Source: Rhododendron vialii
Taxonomy: Eukaryota > Streptophyta > Magnoliopsida > Ericales > Ericaceae
Assembly: GCF_030253575.1 (NCBI RefSeq)
Contig: NC_080567.1
Coordinates: forward strand, 38,345,501 to 38,409,500
Direction: 5' to 3'
DNA: 64,000 nucleotides
Of this stretch, positions 44,854-56,471 are shown one piece after another. The notes under the pieces were generated by a model. It was not told where the DNA came from. It did no database searches and worked only from the letters and a program-made list of their open reading frames with translations. Numbering within the stretch: position 1 is the first letter of the stretch; every line of letters starts with the position of its first letter. A program made the position numbers and the translations under genes.

Positions 44854-46923
44854 ACTTATTGTTTCTGATTGTTTATTTCCTATTCTTTCTCTCTCCTTAA
44901 ACGTTTTCTTTCCAGTTTTTTCTTTCCCGTCTCCCTAACTCTCACCCTCTCTCCAGTTCTCTCACCACATACAGGTATGACTCTTTTGTTCTCTTTCTTT
45001 TTTTTTTTAGACGGCTATGACGGCTGTAAATCAAAAAATTAGTTTTTTGTTCTCTATCCATGCTAAATTCTCGACGAGATCAGAAAAATAAACCGAAGAC
45101 CAAAGATTGAATATGAGGAGTCGCACTTTCTGTTTGACCAAAAAAAAGATTATGAGGCGTCACGGTTCTGGTACAACCCCATCAGAGGAATCGGCTTTGG
45201 AGTAATTTTTTGGGGATGTGTGTTCGATATAGAAAACTTAAGGAGTCACTATAGCCCAGTAATCTGCCATCAATATAGCCACAGTAATTTTTTTCCGTTG
45301 TGTGTTCAATATGGAAAACGAGTCAATTGGGTCCAGACCAAAAAAATTCACTTATGTAGTTAGGTTGGTACAGTTCATTTATACGGAAAGCTAGATGAAT
45401 TCGGATCTATCATTGTTTTACCATTGACATGTTGTGGGAAAAGAAAAACTCTTGGTGTATAAAGGGAAAATGACGGCCAATGACGTGTTTTGATAATTAA
45501 TATCCGCTAAGGACATTTTCAATTTTAAACTGTTTCTTATATGAGATATTTATATTTTTGCCTTTGAAATTTAATTTGATATACTTTCTAAGAAACACGT
45601 TCATTACTTAGATGAAATCTTTTTCTACCATTTTTTTTCCTGCCACAGTTTTCCATTTCATGTTTTTGAGATTTCATTAATTTTGACGCACCATTACTAA
45701 GATCAATTTGTAAACTTCTTATGTTTCAGAGTAGTATCAAGTTGAATGTATTGGTATCTCTTTTTTCTCTTTCAAAGCATGCATTGGTATCTCTTTGATG
45801 CATGATTTAGGTTTATCTATGCATTTGAAGATACTATATTTTCTTGACTATTGAATGGACACTATTTTGTACATCTTGCAAGTTCATATGGTAAGAAACA
45901 AAAACTGCATTGTTTTCCTCTCAGAAGCTAACTTCTATTTTTTCATACCTTCCTTTCTCTATTTTCTTTGACATGGATTACTAGAATTTGATATTTGACA
46001 AAAATTATGATTTTGATCTTTTGGTTTCATTTTTGTGACATTAGTTTGTAGCTCATTCTGTTCGCCGTAGTTGAATGAGATGTGATTTTACTTCAGATGT
46101 GCTTTATTTCTACCAAGAAACTTGCATTGGTTAACTTCAGGTGATATGTAGGACTTATGTAGAGGTCATATTGTGCTCTCTAGAGCATTGTCAGTGCGAA
46201 CATTGGATCATTGTTGCAGTGCCATAGGCACGGGCAATATTGACTTGGATTGTTAATTTGACTTGAAGCTCGAGTATGTTAATATTTTGGCTTTTGGAGA
46301 GTTGCATTATTAGTCGATGTAGTCAATGGTATGAGTAAATGATTTTTTGTGACGATAAAATTATGTTGGTATGTGCCTTTAGGCACGATTAGTTTACTCA
46401 CACTTAGCTTAGGTCACTTGAAATCATGTTGAATAACGAATTCTTCAATTCGTGCCTTCAGGCACGGGCAAGTAATGTAGTTACCTTAATTTCTATTTGT
46501 TCTCCATTTCAGGCTTCCTCTATCTCCCGCGGCCTCGCTACATTGATGTCTCCGTGCTGCAACCTCTTCAACCCATAACTCAAATTGGTGATGATTTTTA
46601 TTTCGGCTTTGAATGATTTTGGTGTCCATAAAGGAAGCCTTAAAACTCTAGCTACTCCGATCTTTGTTGTTTTTACATTTAATTTAACTTAAAAAAAAGA
46701 TTGTATTCAAGTTAGGCTTTTGATTGGAAAGCTAGGTTTTGGGTATTTATATGGTGTTGACAAATTAGTTGCAAATGTAAGCTATAAATCTCTTCCGGAT
46801 TAGGGGACTTTAAGTTTTGCTTGAGCAACGCTACATATAGTTTTTGCAGTTTTTTTACCATCTTCCTAATGATTGTACAATATTATAATGACAGCCAACT
46901 ATAGATTGGGAAAATAATAAGTT
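44854..46923. other. Non-coding interior of the candidate Helitron
   Basis: It contains half a copy of the small MITE seen at 8223 (about 45466-45530) and a Helitron-type hairpin without CTAG (GTGCCTTCAGGCACGGGCAA near 46449). No gene seen; a CT-rich stretch at 44885-44980 resembles a plant 5' leader but leads to no coding exon. Confidence 0.4.
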
Positions 46924-47295
46924 TAGGTACACTGCATCCAACCACTACACCATCTACTACATATTTTGTAGGGCTTATCTTGGGTCCCAAAAAAATACAG
47001 AAAAATATTCATAAATTTTAAAATAATATATTATGGGGCCCTGTAAAAAATCAGCTCTAACAAATATCGGTAAATATTATTTCTTGATTCGTAGGGGCGA
47101 AGCTGTGCAGTTAAACAGTTTCGTCCCTACAAATCAAGAAATAATACTTACTGATATTCTTTGGAGCTGATTTTTTACAGGGTCCCATAAAATAGTATTC
47201 TAAAATTTATGGACATTTTTATGTATTTTTTTGGGAGCCGGGGTGAGCCTCATAAAAAATGTAGTGGATGGATTGTAGTGTATGTAGCATCTCTC
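46924..47295. mobile_element. Foldback MITE family X, copy 2 (inverted)
   Basis: Nearly the full reverse complement of 44479-44853. Since the element itself is a foldback, the two copies can pair with each other as well as internally. Confidence 0.75.
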
Positions 47296-48360
47296 AACTC
47301 AGTCCTTTTTTAGTAAGAACTAACCAGGTATGCCAAGAGATTTAGCACCGACGTTTTGAATATAGTCACCCTCCATCACTCATGTTTGTACCACCAGTTT
47401 TGGACATCCTTTCTTTTTGGGGAGTGAAAATGGGAATAAAAAGGGCCCCGATCGAGTTGGGTGAGCAAGTTCATATTGTTTTGGTTCCTTTTGTATAGAT
47501 CAACTTTATGGTAGCTTCATTCAATCAGATGGTCTTACACAATTTATGAAATTATATGGTATTTTTGGCTCAAATGGTTGTATGAAGAATAATGCAATTG
47601 CAGAAAATTATTGTATCATATTCGTAGCGTAGCTAAATGTCTGGTTTCTATTAGTCCGTCTAACTTCTTAATTACTAGAGAGCCATTGATGGTGTATTTG
47701 GATGCCTCTACAAGCTTGGTAAGGTAATTTCATTTGTTGCAATCATTTATTTTTGTAAACTCTCTCACCTTTTTTGAGGATCTTCAAGTATGTTGCATTA
47801 GATGTCTAACTACTAATTAATTGGCGTTTGATTCAGGCATTGTTTGATTGAAGGTTGCATTTCATGCTCTCTATAACAAGTTTATGTAGAGATGAAGGTT
47901 GAATGTCCTTAGCTTTATCTTCATATCGAAGTGGGGGAGGGCAAGTTGCTGTATGGGATTAAGTCACGAATATGGCAATTGCACCATCCACTAGGATAGA
48001 GCGGCTCGACTCCTCCTTTGTTAGTTTCTATTTGCAGCCACACCAATTAAATAACTTTCTTTCGTAATGTACTCTTTCCTATTAACTTTTTTTATCTTCC
48101 TAAAATGATTGGGGTTGGTCAGTGTTGCTTTTTCTTTCGGTTAATTAGATGTAGAGAATTTGTTTCTCCTTTAAAAGTAGAGAAAGGGAGCGTTCATTTT
48201 GATGCCCGTCTATGCTATGTTAATTTCTTTGGTGTTGAACCTATTGGTGTCTGTAACTTTTGTTTTTGACTATTTCATTTTGGCCAAAATTACACACTCC
48301 TCGACCAAGAAAGAAAATTACACACTCCTTGATAATTCATTTTAGTCATGTTAAAAAATG
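47296..48360. other. Non-coding 3' part of the candidate Helitron
   Basis: AT-rich sequence without ORFs or repeats that I can support, leading to the terminal hairpin. Confidence 0.4.
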
Positions 48361-48365
48361 TACTG

Positions 48366-48396
48366 CGCCGTGCCTTCGGGCACGGGCAATTTCTAG
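48366..48396 (+). other. Helitron 3' terminus (hairpin plus CTAG)
   Basis: A 7-bp perfect stem with TTCG loop, a 7-base spacer GCAATTT, then CTAG and T. The same last 15 bases recur at 61748-61761, indicating a multi-copy family. Confidence 0.7.
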
Positions 48397-48895
48397 TATA
48401 TTACAAGCAGCTATGTTTTTTTTTTTTTTTCCATTTGTTCCTTCTTTTTTTCCTTTGACAGAACAAACATCCCCTGTAGTGCTTCAGTCAATAAGATCTC
48501 TCGCTATAGCTCTCTGCCAAACCAGAAAACCTTTTTTTTTGGCATCAAAGGAGAACATCATATATATTAATGAGAAGAAGATTACAAGCATTTAGCAAAT
48601 ACAAAACAAAACATAACACAACTGTGCTATCGTCTAAAATAAAGGACGCTGACGACATGCGAAGGCCCAGAGGCCTAAGGAACAGAACTGTAATACCCGT
48701 CCCGGATATTTAATATTTTAAACTCATATTTTAATTGAATTATGTGTTTATGGAGTTAATTCATATTTTGTGAGTATTTAGTAAAAATGCTATTAGTTGA
48801 TTGCATAAGTTAGGGGTATGGTGGCTACACCATATAATTACCCTAGAGGAGATATTTTGTAAATATCCCCTCACTCTTTCTTTCCTGACATTAAC

Positions 48896-48943
<48 letters not shown>

Positions 48944-50355
48944 GCTGGAAGAAGAAGAAGAAGAGAAGGGAAAAACTCGAGGACTGGTCTTGATCGTCTT
49001 TGATCGAAACTCTATATGGTAATTCATGTTTTCTTGTATTTGATTTCATATTTAATTTGTTGAGATCATATATTTGAGGATTGAATTTGTGCCTAGAATA
49101 GATGGGCTTGGGTTAATTTGGATGTGAGTTGGAGTTCTTGGAAAGATTAGGAATCGAGTCTTAAATCTCTTGAATTTGGTGTTTAGAACTTGATTTGATT
49201 CGTGGGTTTTGATGTTCTTGAGTAGCTCTTTGTTATGTATGAGTTTGAGCATGATTTTGTGAAGTTTTGGTGAGTTTTAGATGAAATTTAAGTTGAGAAA
49301 AGGTTGGAAATCGGAGGATGAACAAGCTGAATTTTCGATGAAAACCCAGTCGGTACCCGTACCACTTTTTGGTGGTACCTGTACCGACGGATCAGAGCTG
49401 AAACATTTGGGTCGATTTTGGGGTGGGTACCGGTACTGAGTTTTGTGGTACCCGTACCTCTCGGGTAACTTTTCAGCATTTGTTGTGGAACTTTGGACGA
49501 TCATATCTTTTTCATCCGAACTCCTTTTTGGGCAAATTATATATCGAAATTGATGTACTCGAAACGTACTTTCTAATGGTGGAGGTTTCAAAATCCAATT
49601 CTAATCCTAAAAGAAGTTATGGTCAAAATATGGTGAAATGGTTATAAGTTTCCATATAGATTTTGGAGATTAAGTGCTACTCTAACTTTATGTATGCTTT
49701 GATACACATATAGGTCTTTGAGATGGACATGTTTGTATTTGTTGGGCAATGTTTAATACCTAGTTAGCTCTACAACTTGATATTAAACATTCGTTTGAAT
49801 GCCTTAGGGATGTTTGGTGACTTGGTTAACTTTTTGGCATGTGTTAGCTTAGTAAAATGTTTTGGAGTGTTATCATACATTTTGTTTGATCATTCCAATG
49901 GAGAAGTATGCTAATATGAGTTAGCCTGTGACTAGGTAGCAGGGTGGTCTGATGGGAGGTGTCGAAACCGTAAGTTTGGCATACTCCAGTCGAATCGAAG
50001 GTGAGTGTGTCTGATATAGTTCTTCTCGATAAGATATTGCTATGATGGTATGTATATATCTTGCTATGGTATTTTAGCTTTCAATATGATTATCGATATG
50101 TAAATAATGCGGTGGAGGTGATTATATATCAATGATATCATGCTAATCGAGGTTTGGCTATTGATATGGATATATGTGGTGGAAATTTGTATATCATGCT
50201 ATATGTTGTCTTAGCTAATGGTATGCATGCTTGTTGTATGTTGATTGTACCTGCGAAAGGATTGTGGAGTGAGTCACGCCATGTCGTATGCCATTCCGTC
50301 TAATTAACGGAGGTTGGGAGCATGGTTTGCGGGACACAATGCCTTAGGTACATGG

Positions 50356-51393
50356 TGTTACCCAAATTATGCAACCTAGAGGGGGGGTGAATAGGATTGC
50401 TAGTAATAATTACCAATAAAAATTTATCTCTAACAATATATGCAAACAATAAGTATGCAATCAAAATAGAGAGATAGAGAGATAGAACCCGTTTATAGTG
50501 GTTCGGTCCGGATTTGTCCACGGTCCGGCCCTACTCCACTTCTCCTCAAGCAATTACTTGAAGGTTAGACTAATCTTTAAAAGATTACAACTTGTAAGTC
50601 TTGCGGGTGCTTACAAGAACCGAATGCCTCTAGCTTTCCCGAGGAGCTAGCACAACCGCAAGAATTTTCTCCGAAAACTTCTCAAAAACAATAACACCCA
50701 AATTCCAACCCGAATTTGGTCTTCTAAGCTTTCAAGTGTTTGACTCAAACACTCACTTAGGAAATACAAGTATGTGAAGAAGGTATGAAAATTATCGCTC
50801 ACGACTTGTACAAATTTTCTCTCAAGAATAATATGAAAGTGGAAGAACAATGAGAATTTTTGGCTTTGATCTTTTGAGAATTTGCTCTTGCAATAATATG
50901 GAATGTTGTAGCTTGTGTGTGTACTCATTAATGAGTTCTTGATGCCTTATATAGCCATCCATATGCTTCCTAGCCGTTGGAAACTAGCCGTTGGAACTAG
51001 CCGTTGGAAACTAGCCGTTGGAAACTAGCCGTTGGAAACTAGCCGTTGGAAACTAGCCGTTTGATAGAGTGGTCATCCGGGTGGTCGTCCGGTTGTCACA
51101 GCTTTCTGTTCAGACAGCCGGCTTGTCAGCCGGTTCGTCAACCTGTGGCTCACAATTTCATCTAAATAAACCGTTAAAGCATGTATTGAGCTCAATAAAG
51201 TCTTTGTAAATATAAATCATGAATCCAAGAGACTTTATGCTATATTTCAAGGTCACGAAAATATTTAATTCGGGAATCGACTTTTCGATAATTTTGTTTT
51301 TGCCGAATAAAAATATCATTGAATTAATCATCAAAATAATTAATAGAGATGCATATAAATTTTCACAAATTATAATGCATACATTTTTCAACA
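50356..51393 (-). repeat. Sirevirus 3' LTR
   Basis: 1038 bases. It contains a 14-base tandem array (GCCGTTGGAAACTA units, about 50975-51062) and, on the - strand, a CTATATAAGG promoter box near 50945-50955. Confidence 0.9.
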
Positions 51394-51678
51394 ATCTCCC
51401 CCTTTTTGATGATGACACAAAATGATAGTTTTTATTCAAGTAGGAGTTATACCAATCTCCCCCTTAATACATGCACCAAAGCAGTTATCTATGATCAACG
51501 AGTAATAGCAATAATCATCAGATCATAGCAAGCAATTTTTTAAATTTGCCCAAAATGGCAAGATAGATCAATTAAAACTTGGCTTTTTCTCCCCCTGTGA
51601 CATCATAAAAAAAAACTAAAAAGAGAAAAACAATAGGGCCATGGTTCCAGCACCATGCCGCTCTTGCCCTGTAGCACT

Positions 51679-51951
51679 CTATCTTCGTTCATTGAGAGCT
51701 TGGCGTCCTTGATTTTCGTATTCTCGAATAATGGCTGCTACAACGGCAGCTATAATGCCAATCCAATACCACAGAGTATCCACATTTACATTCCATCCGA
51801 ACCATGGTGGTATTCTCATGGTAAGTAACGCACACAGCAGAATGAAGATAAAGAGTTGCATCCAAATGGTTTGGATAAACAACCTGAACTCTGCTCGTTC
51901 GGCATCTCTTTCGTAAAACTCAAACGGTAACCCTTGCGGTATGTTTACCAT
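51679..51951 (-). CDS. Small membrane protein ORF within the Sirevirus
   Basis: A 90-residue ORF on the element's sense strand, between pol and the 3' LTR, with its own ATG (MVNIPQGLPFEFYERDAERA). It has two hydrophobic segments, about residues 26-46 (LFIFILLCALL core) and 60-75 (LWYWIGIIAAVVAAII core), with a charged loop and a basic tail (ALNERR). It is far smaller than the env-like ORFs reported for some Sireviruses and I do not recognise it. It could be an accessory protein of this subfamily, a captured host piece or chance. Upstream sequence gives no clue to its expression. Confidence 0.45.
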   Translation of the reverse strand: MVNIPQGLPFEFYERDAERAEFRLFIQTIWMQLFIFILLCALLTMRIPPWFGWNVNVDTLWYWIGIIAAVVAAIIREYENQGRQALNERR

Positions 51952-52477
51952 TGCTTGATGAGAGATTTAGGCCGAGAGAGAAGGAGAGATAGATAGATGA
52001 GGAGATAGAGATTGTGTTGTTGAATTTATAGAGTATGAGATTGCCGAATTGTTTGAAATGCTGCGCCGAATTGTTTGAAATGGTGCGCCGAATTGTTTGA
52101 AATGGTGCGCCGAATTGATTGAATTGCTGCGCCGAAAGAGAGATAGGATAGGGGATGCGGCGCCGAATAGGACAAGAATAGGGGAAGAAAATTGTGTTCG
52201 GGTGTTTATTGTTGTGTCCCCTTAATACATGCTCCCCCTAAAAGAGAGCTTTTTAAAGAATGCGAGGGGTATTACCGAGAATGATTATCCCTGCAAGCTT
52301 AGAGACAAGAAATTCATATCGGCGAAGTATATAAGAGACAATTTAAGCACTAAGCCATGAAGTTCATACAAACTAAGTGTAACAGACTTAATAAATCAGA
52401 GTTAGCAACGCAAAAGCTTGAATAAGTCTCAACCTCACGGTTGTCCGCTTGGACATCCGCTTGGACATCCGACTGAC

Positions 52478-53114
52478 TGTCACGACCCTGACCCGCCCCT
52501 TGAGGTCTTAATCATGACAAATGCCAGTGATTTCTAGCAGAGGGCTCCCAAAAGACGGATTTCCAAAACCCACGAAATTATCAGCATATAACAGATTTGT
52601 TCAAGACTCAAAATAAATGATCAAACTTGATTCTTGTACATCTAACCAACACTTAAACATGTAAAGAAGGTAGGAGATCCCTACCTCGAGGGTTAGAAGC
52701 AAGCCCGAACATGGAGGAAACCTCAAAGTGCTCCGATCATGATTCTTCTTCGATCAATAGGAAGATCTCGTCGCGTAGAACAACTTTAGTACTTGGGATT
52801 TTTCCGAAATCTCATTCTAAGGCGATGAAATCGAAGAGAGAAGTTTGGAGGAGAGGTGAGAAAGAGAGAGAGTCGGTCGAGGGAGTAGAGAGAGAGAAAC
52901 GTGTGTGTGTCTGCCCGGAAAAGAAAAGAAATATATGTGGGGGAGAATTATCCCCTACACACACCTTCACTTATACACCCATGCATATTACACTTGCATC
53001 CCGAACTTCTAAATTCTAGCACATTCGACATCCGAACTCATTCTCCATTTTATATCACAACTCATGCCTTAATAAAACATAAAGAATTATGGAAATAAAA
53101 TACGGGTCTCTACA
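52478..53114. mobile_element. Solo LTR (637 bp) inside the Sirevirus
   Basis: It begins TGTCACGACCCTGACCCG and ends ATACGGGTCTCTACA, flanked by an exact CTGAC duplication (52473-52477, 53115-53119). It is a different family from the outer solo LTR, although both have TGTCACG/TGTAATACCCG-type ends. It is the innermost and latest layer of the nest. The ORF at 52711-53019 inside it is not supported. Confidence 0.82.
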
Positions 53115-53344
53115 CTGACAAATGCAGGTTAAGTCCAGAAAACGTTTAAGAGGAGTAGCATTAAAGACCATAAAACTGTTTTTCTGCATACCAAACACAG
53201 GAAAATGAATCATATGATAAAATGTTTGGAGGGTGATTTCTTTATCAAGATCATTTGTACTCTCCATCAAGTATGATATTTACGAATTCAATCAACTCAA
53301 CATTGAATCCAAAAAAAACTTTTGACATCAAGAACACAACTTTT

Positions 53345-56300
53345 TCATAAATGATTAGACATGCCGAGTTCTCGTCGAATGAAACAAAATTGTTCTTCAC
53401 CAAGGGGTTTTGTGAAAATGTCCGCCAATTGCTTGTCGGTACTAATAAAGTTAAGTTCAATATCCCCTTTTTGAACATGATCTCTTATAAAATGATGTCT
53501 AATCTCAATATGTTTTGTTCGAGAATGTTGAATTGGATTCTTGGTTAAGCTAATTGCACTAGTATTATCACATTTAATAGGAATATGATCATATTGCAAA
53601 TTGAAATCCTCCATTTGTTGTTTGATCCACAATATTTGGGCACAACAACTTCCGGCCGCTACATATTCCGCCTCGGCGGTAGATAGAGCTACGGAATTTT
53701 GTTTCTTGCTATGCCAAGACACTAGAGAGTGCCCTAGAAATTGGCAAGTCCCACTTGTACTTTTACGATCAACTTTGAAACCTCCAAAATCCGCATCCGA
53801 ATAACCAATTAAATCAAATGCAACTCCACGTGGATAAAACAATCCTAAGTCATGAGAACCGGCAACATATTTAAAAATACGTTTAATAGCTTTTAAATGC
53901 GATTCTTTAGGACATGATTGAAATCTAGCACACATGCAAACACTAAACATTATATCCGGTCTACTTGCAGTGAGATAAAGTAATGAGCCGATCATACCTC
54001 GATACATCTTTTCATTGACGGCCTTACCATTCTCATCTTTGTCTAGCTTAGTTGATGTGCTCATTGGTGTGCTCGTTGGCTTTGATCCTTCCATGCCAAA
54101 CTTCTTAATAAGTTCTTTCGCATACTTGGCTTGGTTGATTAGGATCCCCTCATTAGTTTGCTTGATTTGAAGTCCGAGGAAGAAGTTAAGCTCCCCCATC
54201 ATACTCATTTCAAATTCACCTTGCATACACTTAGCAAACTCTTTGCACATATTATCATTAGTGGCACCAAAGACAATATCATCAACATATATTTGAATAA
54301 TGAGCATATCTTTACCTTTGGCTTTAATGAAAAGAGTAGTATCAATTTTTCCACGAGTAAAGCCATTGTCAAGCAAGAATGAACTAAGTCTATCATACCA
54401 TGCACGTGGTGCTTGCTTCAAACCATATAAAGCTTTTGAGAGTTTAAAAACATGATCGGGGTATACATGATCTTCAAAGCCGGGAGGTTGTTTGACATAA
54501 ACTTCTTCATTTATGAACCCATTCAAAAATGCACTTTTCACATCCATTTGATAAAGCTTGAAATTTTTGAAAGATGCAAAGGCAAGTAATATGCGAATAG
54601 CCTCTAATCTAGCTACCGGTGCAAAAGTTTCTTCAAAATCAATACCTTCTTCTTGATTATAACCTTGAGCAACAAGTCTAGCTTTATTCCTAACAATATT
54701 TCCGGATTCATCTAGCTTGTTACGAAAAACCCATTTAGTACCTATAATAGTGTGATCAAGAGGCTTAGGTACTAATGCCCAAACTTTATTCCTTTCAAAT
54801 TGATTCAACTCATCTTGCATGGCCAAAATCCAATTTTCATCATCTTGAGCTTCCGGAAAGTTTTTAGGCTCAATTTGAGAAACAAAAGCTTGATTTTCAC
54901 AAAAATTTCTATGAGACGAGCGAGTGGTTACCCCTTTCGAAACTTCTCCAAGAATCAAGTCCTTTGGATGGTTTTGCACGAATCTCCAATCCTTGGAAAG
55001 ATCTTGGTTGTCTCCCATGACATCTTGAGGTTGATTAATAACTTCATCTTCTTTGATTTGAGAGCTTTCTACTTGAGTATCACCATCAACTTTTTCTTGA
55101 ATTGTCAAGTCATGAATCTCATGTGTAATTTCTAAGTCATCATTATCAACAACATCCTTAGTAGCACAAGGATTAGATTCATCAAAGGAAACGTGAATAG
55201 ATTCTTCAACAAGATTAGTGCGCTTATTATAAATTCTATATGCTTTGCTAGTAAGAGAGTAACCAATAAAGATGCCTTCATCCGATTTTGAATCAAATTT
55301 ACCCAAGTCATCTTTTCCATTGTTTAATACATAACATTTACAACCGAAGGCATGAAAGTAATTAATGTTGGGTATTCTACCATTCCAAAGCTCATAAGGA
55401 GTTTTCTTGAGGATAGGCCTAATTAAAACTCGATTCAAAATATAGCATGAGGTATTAACGGCTTCCGCCCAAAAATATTTTGGCAAAGAGTTTTCACAAA
55501 GCATAGTGCGGGCCATTTCTTCCAAAGTACGATTCTTTCTCTCTACTACTCCATTTTGTTGAGGAGTACGAGGTACGGAAAAGTTATGACCAATACCATG
55601 TTCATCACAAAACTTTTCATATAAAGAATTGTCAAGTTCTTTTCCATGATCCGTACGAATGTTAGAAATAACAAATCCTTTTTCATTTTGAACTCTTCTA
55701 CAAAGTTTAGTGAAATTAGGATAAGCCTCATTCTTATGAGCTAGGAACATCACCCATGTATATCTAGAGAAATCATCAACAACAACAAGACAATAATAGT
55801 TTCCACAAAGACTTGGAGAGCGAGTTGGTCCAAACAAATCCATATGAAGTAATTGCAAAGGTCTAGTAGTTGAAACAACATTTTTGGACTTAAAAGAAAC
55901 CTTGGTTTGTTTTCCTTGTTGGCAAGGACCACAGAGTCTATCTTTTTCAAATTTGATTTTAGGAAGACCTTTTACCAAATTTTTTCTAGAGAGTTTTGAA
56001 ATAGCATCCATACTTGCATGTCCTAGGCGCCTATGCCAAAGCCAACTATTTTCACTCAAAGCGGAAAAACATTTTATATCACAATTACTTAAATCATTGA
56101 GATTAAAAACATATACATTTTCAAATCTTTGTCCAACGAAGAGTGTCTTGTTGCTTTTGACATTTTCAATGATACATTTGGATTTTTCAAAGATAACACG
56201 ATTTCCTCTATCACATAATTGACTTATGCTAAGAAGATTGTGTTTTAAACCACTAACAAGTAAAACATCTTCAATAATAGGAGAATTACCTATATCACCG

Positions 56301-56395
56301 ATTCCTATGATTTTGCCTTTGTTGTTGTCTCCAAATGTGACATGTCCACCATCTTTAGACGAAAGAGAATTGAAAGCCCTCTTGTCACCGGTCAT
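53345..56395 (-). CDS. Sirevirus pol (integrase, reverse transcriptase, RNase H)
   Basis: Domains in order on the - strand: GAG-pre-integrase with [19 protein letters not shown] and a Cys pair (CGPCQQGK); integrase core with MDLFGPTRS and [20 protein letters not shown]; reverse transcriptase with [18 protein letters not shown] and the catalytic YVDDIVFG; RNase H with SDADFGG and [12 protein letters not shown]. It ends [20 protein letters not shown]. The order integrase before RT is diagnostic of Ty1/copia. The listed start is the first methionine of the long frame; protease-like sequence lies at its upstream border. Confidence 0.93.
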   Translation of the reverse strand: MTGDKRAFNSLSSKDGGHVTFGDNNKGKIIGIGDIGNSPIIEDVLLVSGLKHNLLSISQLCDRGNRVIFEKSKCIIENVKSNKTLFVGQRFENVYVFNLNDLSNCDIKCFSALSENSWLWHRRLGHASMDAISKLSRKNLVKGLPKIKFEKDRLCGPCQQGKQTKVSFKSKNVVSTTRPLQLLHMDLFGPTRSPSLCGNYYCLVVVDDFSRYTWVMFLAHKNEAYPNFTKLCRRVQNEKGFVISNIRTDHGKELDNSLYEKFCDEHGIGHNFSVPRTPQQNGVVERKNRTLEEMARTMLCENSLPKYFWAEAVNTSCYILNRVLIRPILKKTPYELWNGRIPNINYFHAFGCKCYVLNNGKDDLGKFDSKSDEGIFIGYSLTSKAYRIYNKRTNLVEESIHVSFDESNPCATKDVVDNDDLEITHEIHDLTIQEKVDGDTQVESSQIKEDEVINQPQDVMGDNQDLSKDWRFVQNHPKDLILGEVSKGVTTRSSHRNFCENQAFVSQIEPKNFPEAQDDENWILAMQDELNQFERNKVWALVPKPLDHTIIGTKWVFRNKLDESGNIVRNKARLVAQGYNQEEGIDFEETFAPVARLEAIRILLAFASFKNFKLYQMDVKSAFLNGFINEEVYVKQPPGFEDHVYPDHVFKLSKALYGLKQAPRAWYDRLSSFLLDNGFTRGKIDTTLFIKAKGKDMLIIQIYVDDIVFGATNDNMCKEFAKCMQGEFEMSMMGELNFFLGLQIKQTNEGILINQAKYAKELIKKFGMEGSKPTSTPMSTSTKLDKDENGKAVNEKMYRGMIGSLLYLTASRPDIMFSVCMCARFQSCPKESHLKAIKRIFKYVAGSHDLGLFYPRGVAFDLIGYSDADFGGFKVDRKSTSGTCQFLGHSLVSWHSKKQNSVALSTAEAEYVAAGSCCAQILWIKQQMEDFNLQYDHIPIKCDNTSAISLTKNPIQHSRTKHIEIRHHFIRDHVQKGDIELNFISTDKQLADIFTKPLGEEQFCFIRRELGMSNHL

Positions 56396-56471
56396 GTGTC
56401 TTGAACATCCACTATCAAGGTACCAACTTCCTTCCTTGAGAGAACTTTTGAAGCATACCTACAATAGCACA

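Larger units (their letters stand above)
41821..48396 (+). mobile_element. Probable Helitron with captured gene fragments
   Basis: The 3' end is strong. A stem CCGTGCC/GGCACGG with loop TTCG (48368-48385) stands seven bases before CTAG (48393-48396), followed by T at 48397, the canonical Helitron terminus. The 5' end is a candidate only: TCTACTATAAAG at 41821 begins with the required TC, but the preceding base is C where A is expected. Between them are unconnected pieces of at least two host genes (42087-42189 and 43381-43787) and another exon-like piece on the opposite strand, which is typical of Helitron capture. No Rep/helicase is encoded, so it would be non-autonomous. MITEs have inserted into it since. 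Confidence 0.5.

Noticed and set aside
49277-49647. ORFs rich in Gly-Thr/Tyr-Arg in both strands
   Set aside because: They follow the repeated GGTACC words in the solo LTR and have no family resemblance.
50975-51062. CRISPR-like array of short repeats
   Set aside because: Units of 14 bases are directly contiguous without spacers, and this is a plant LTR; it is a tandem minisatellite.
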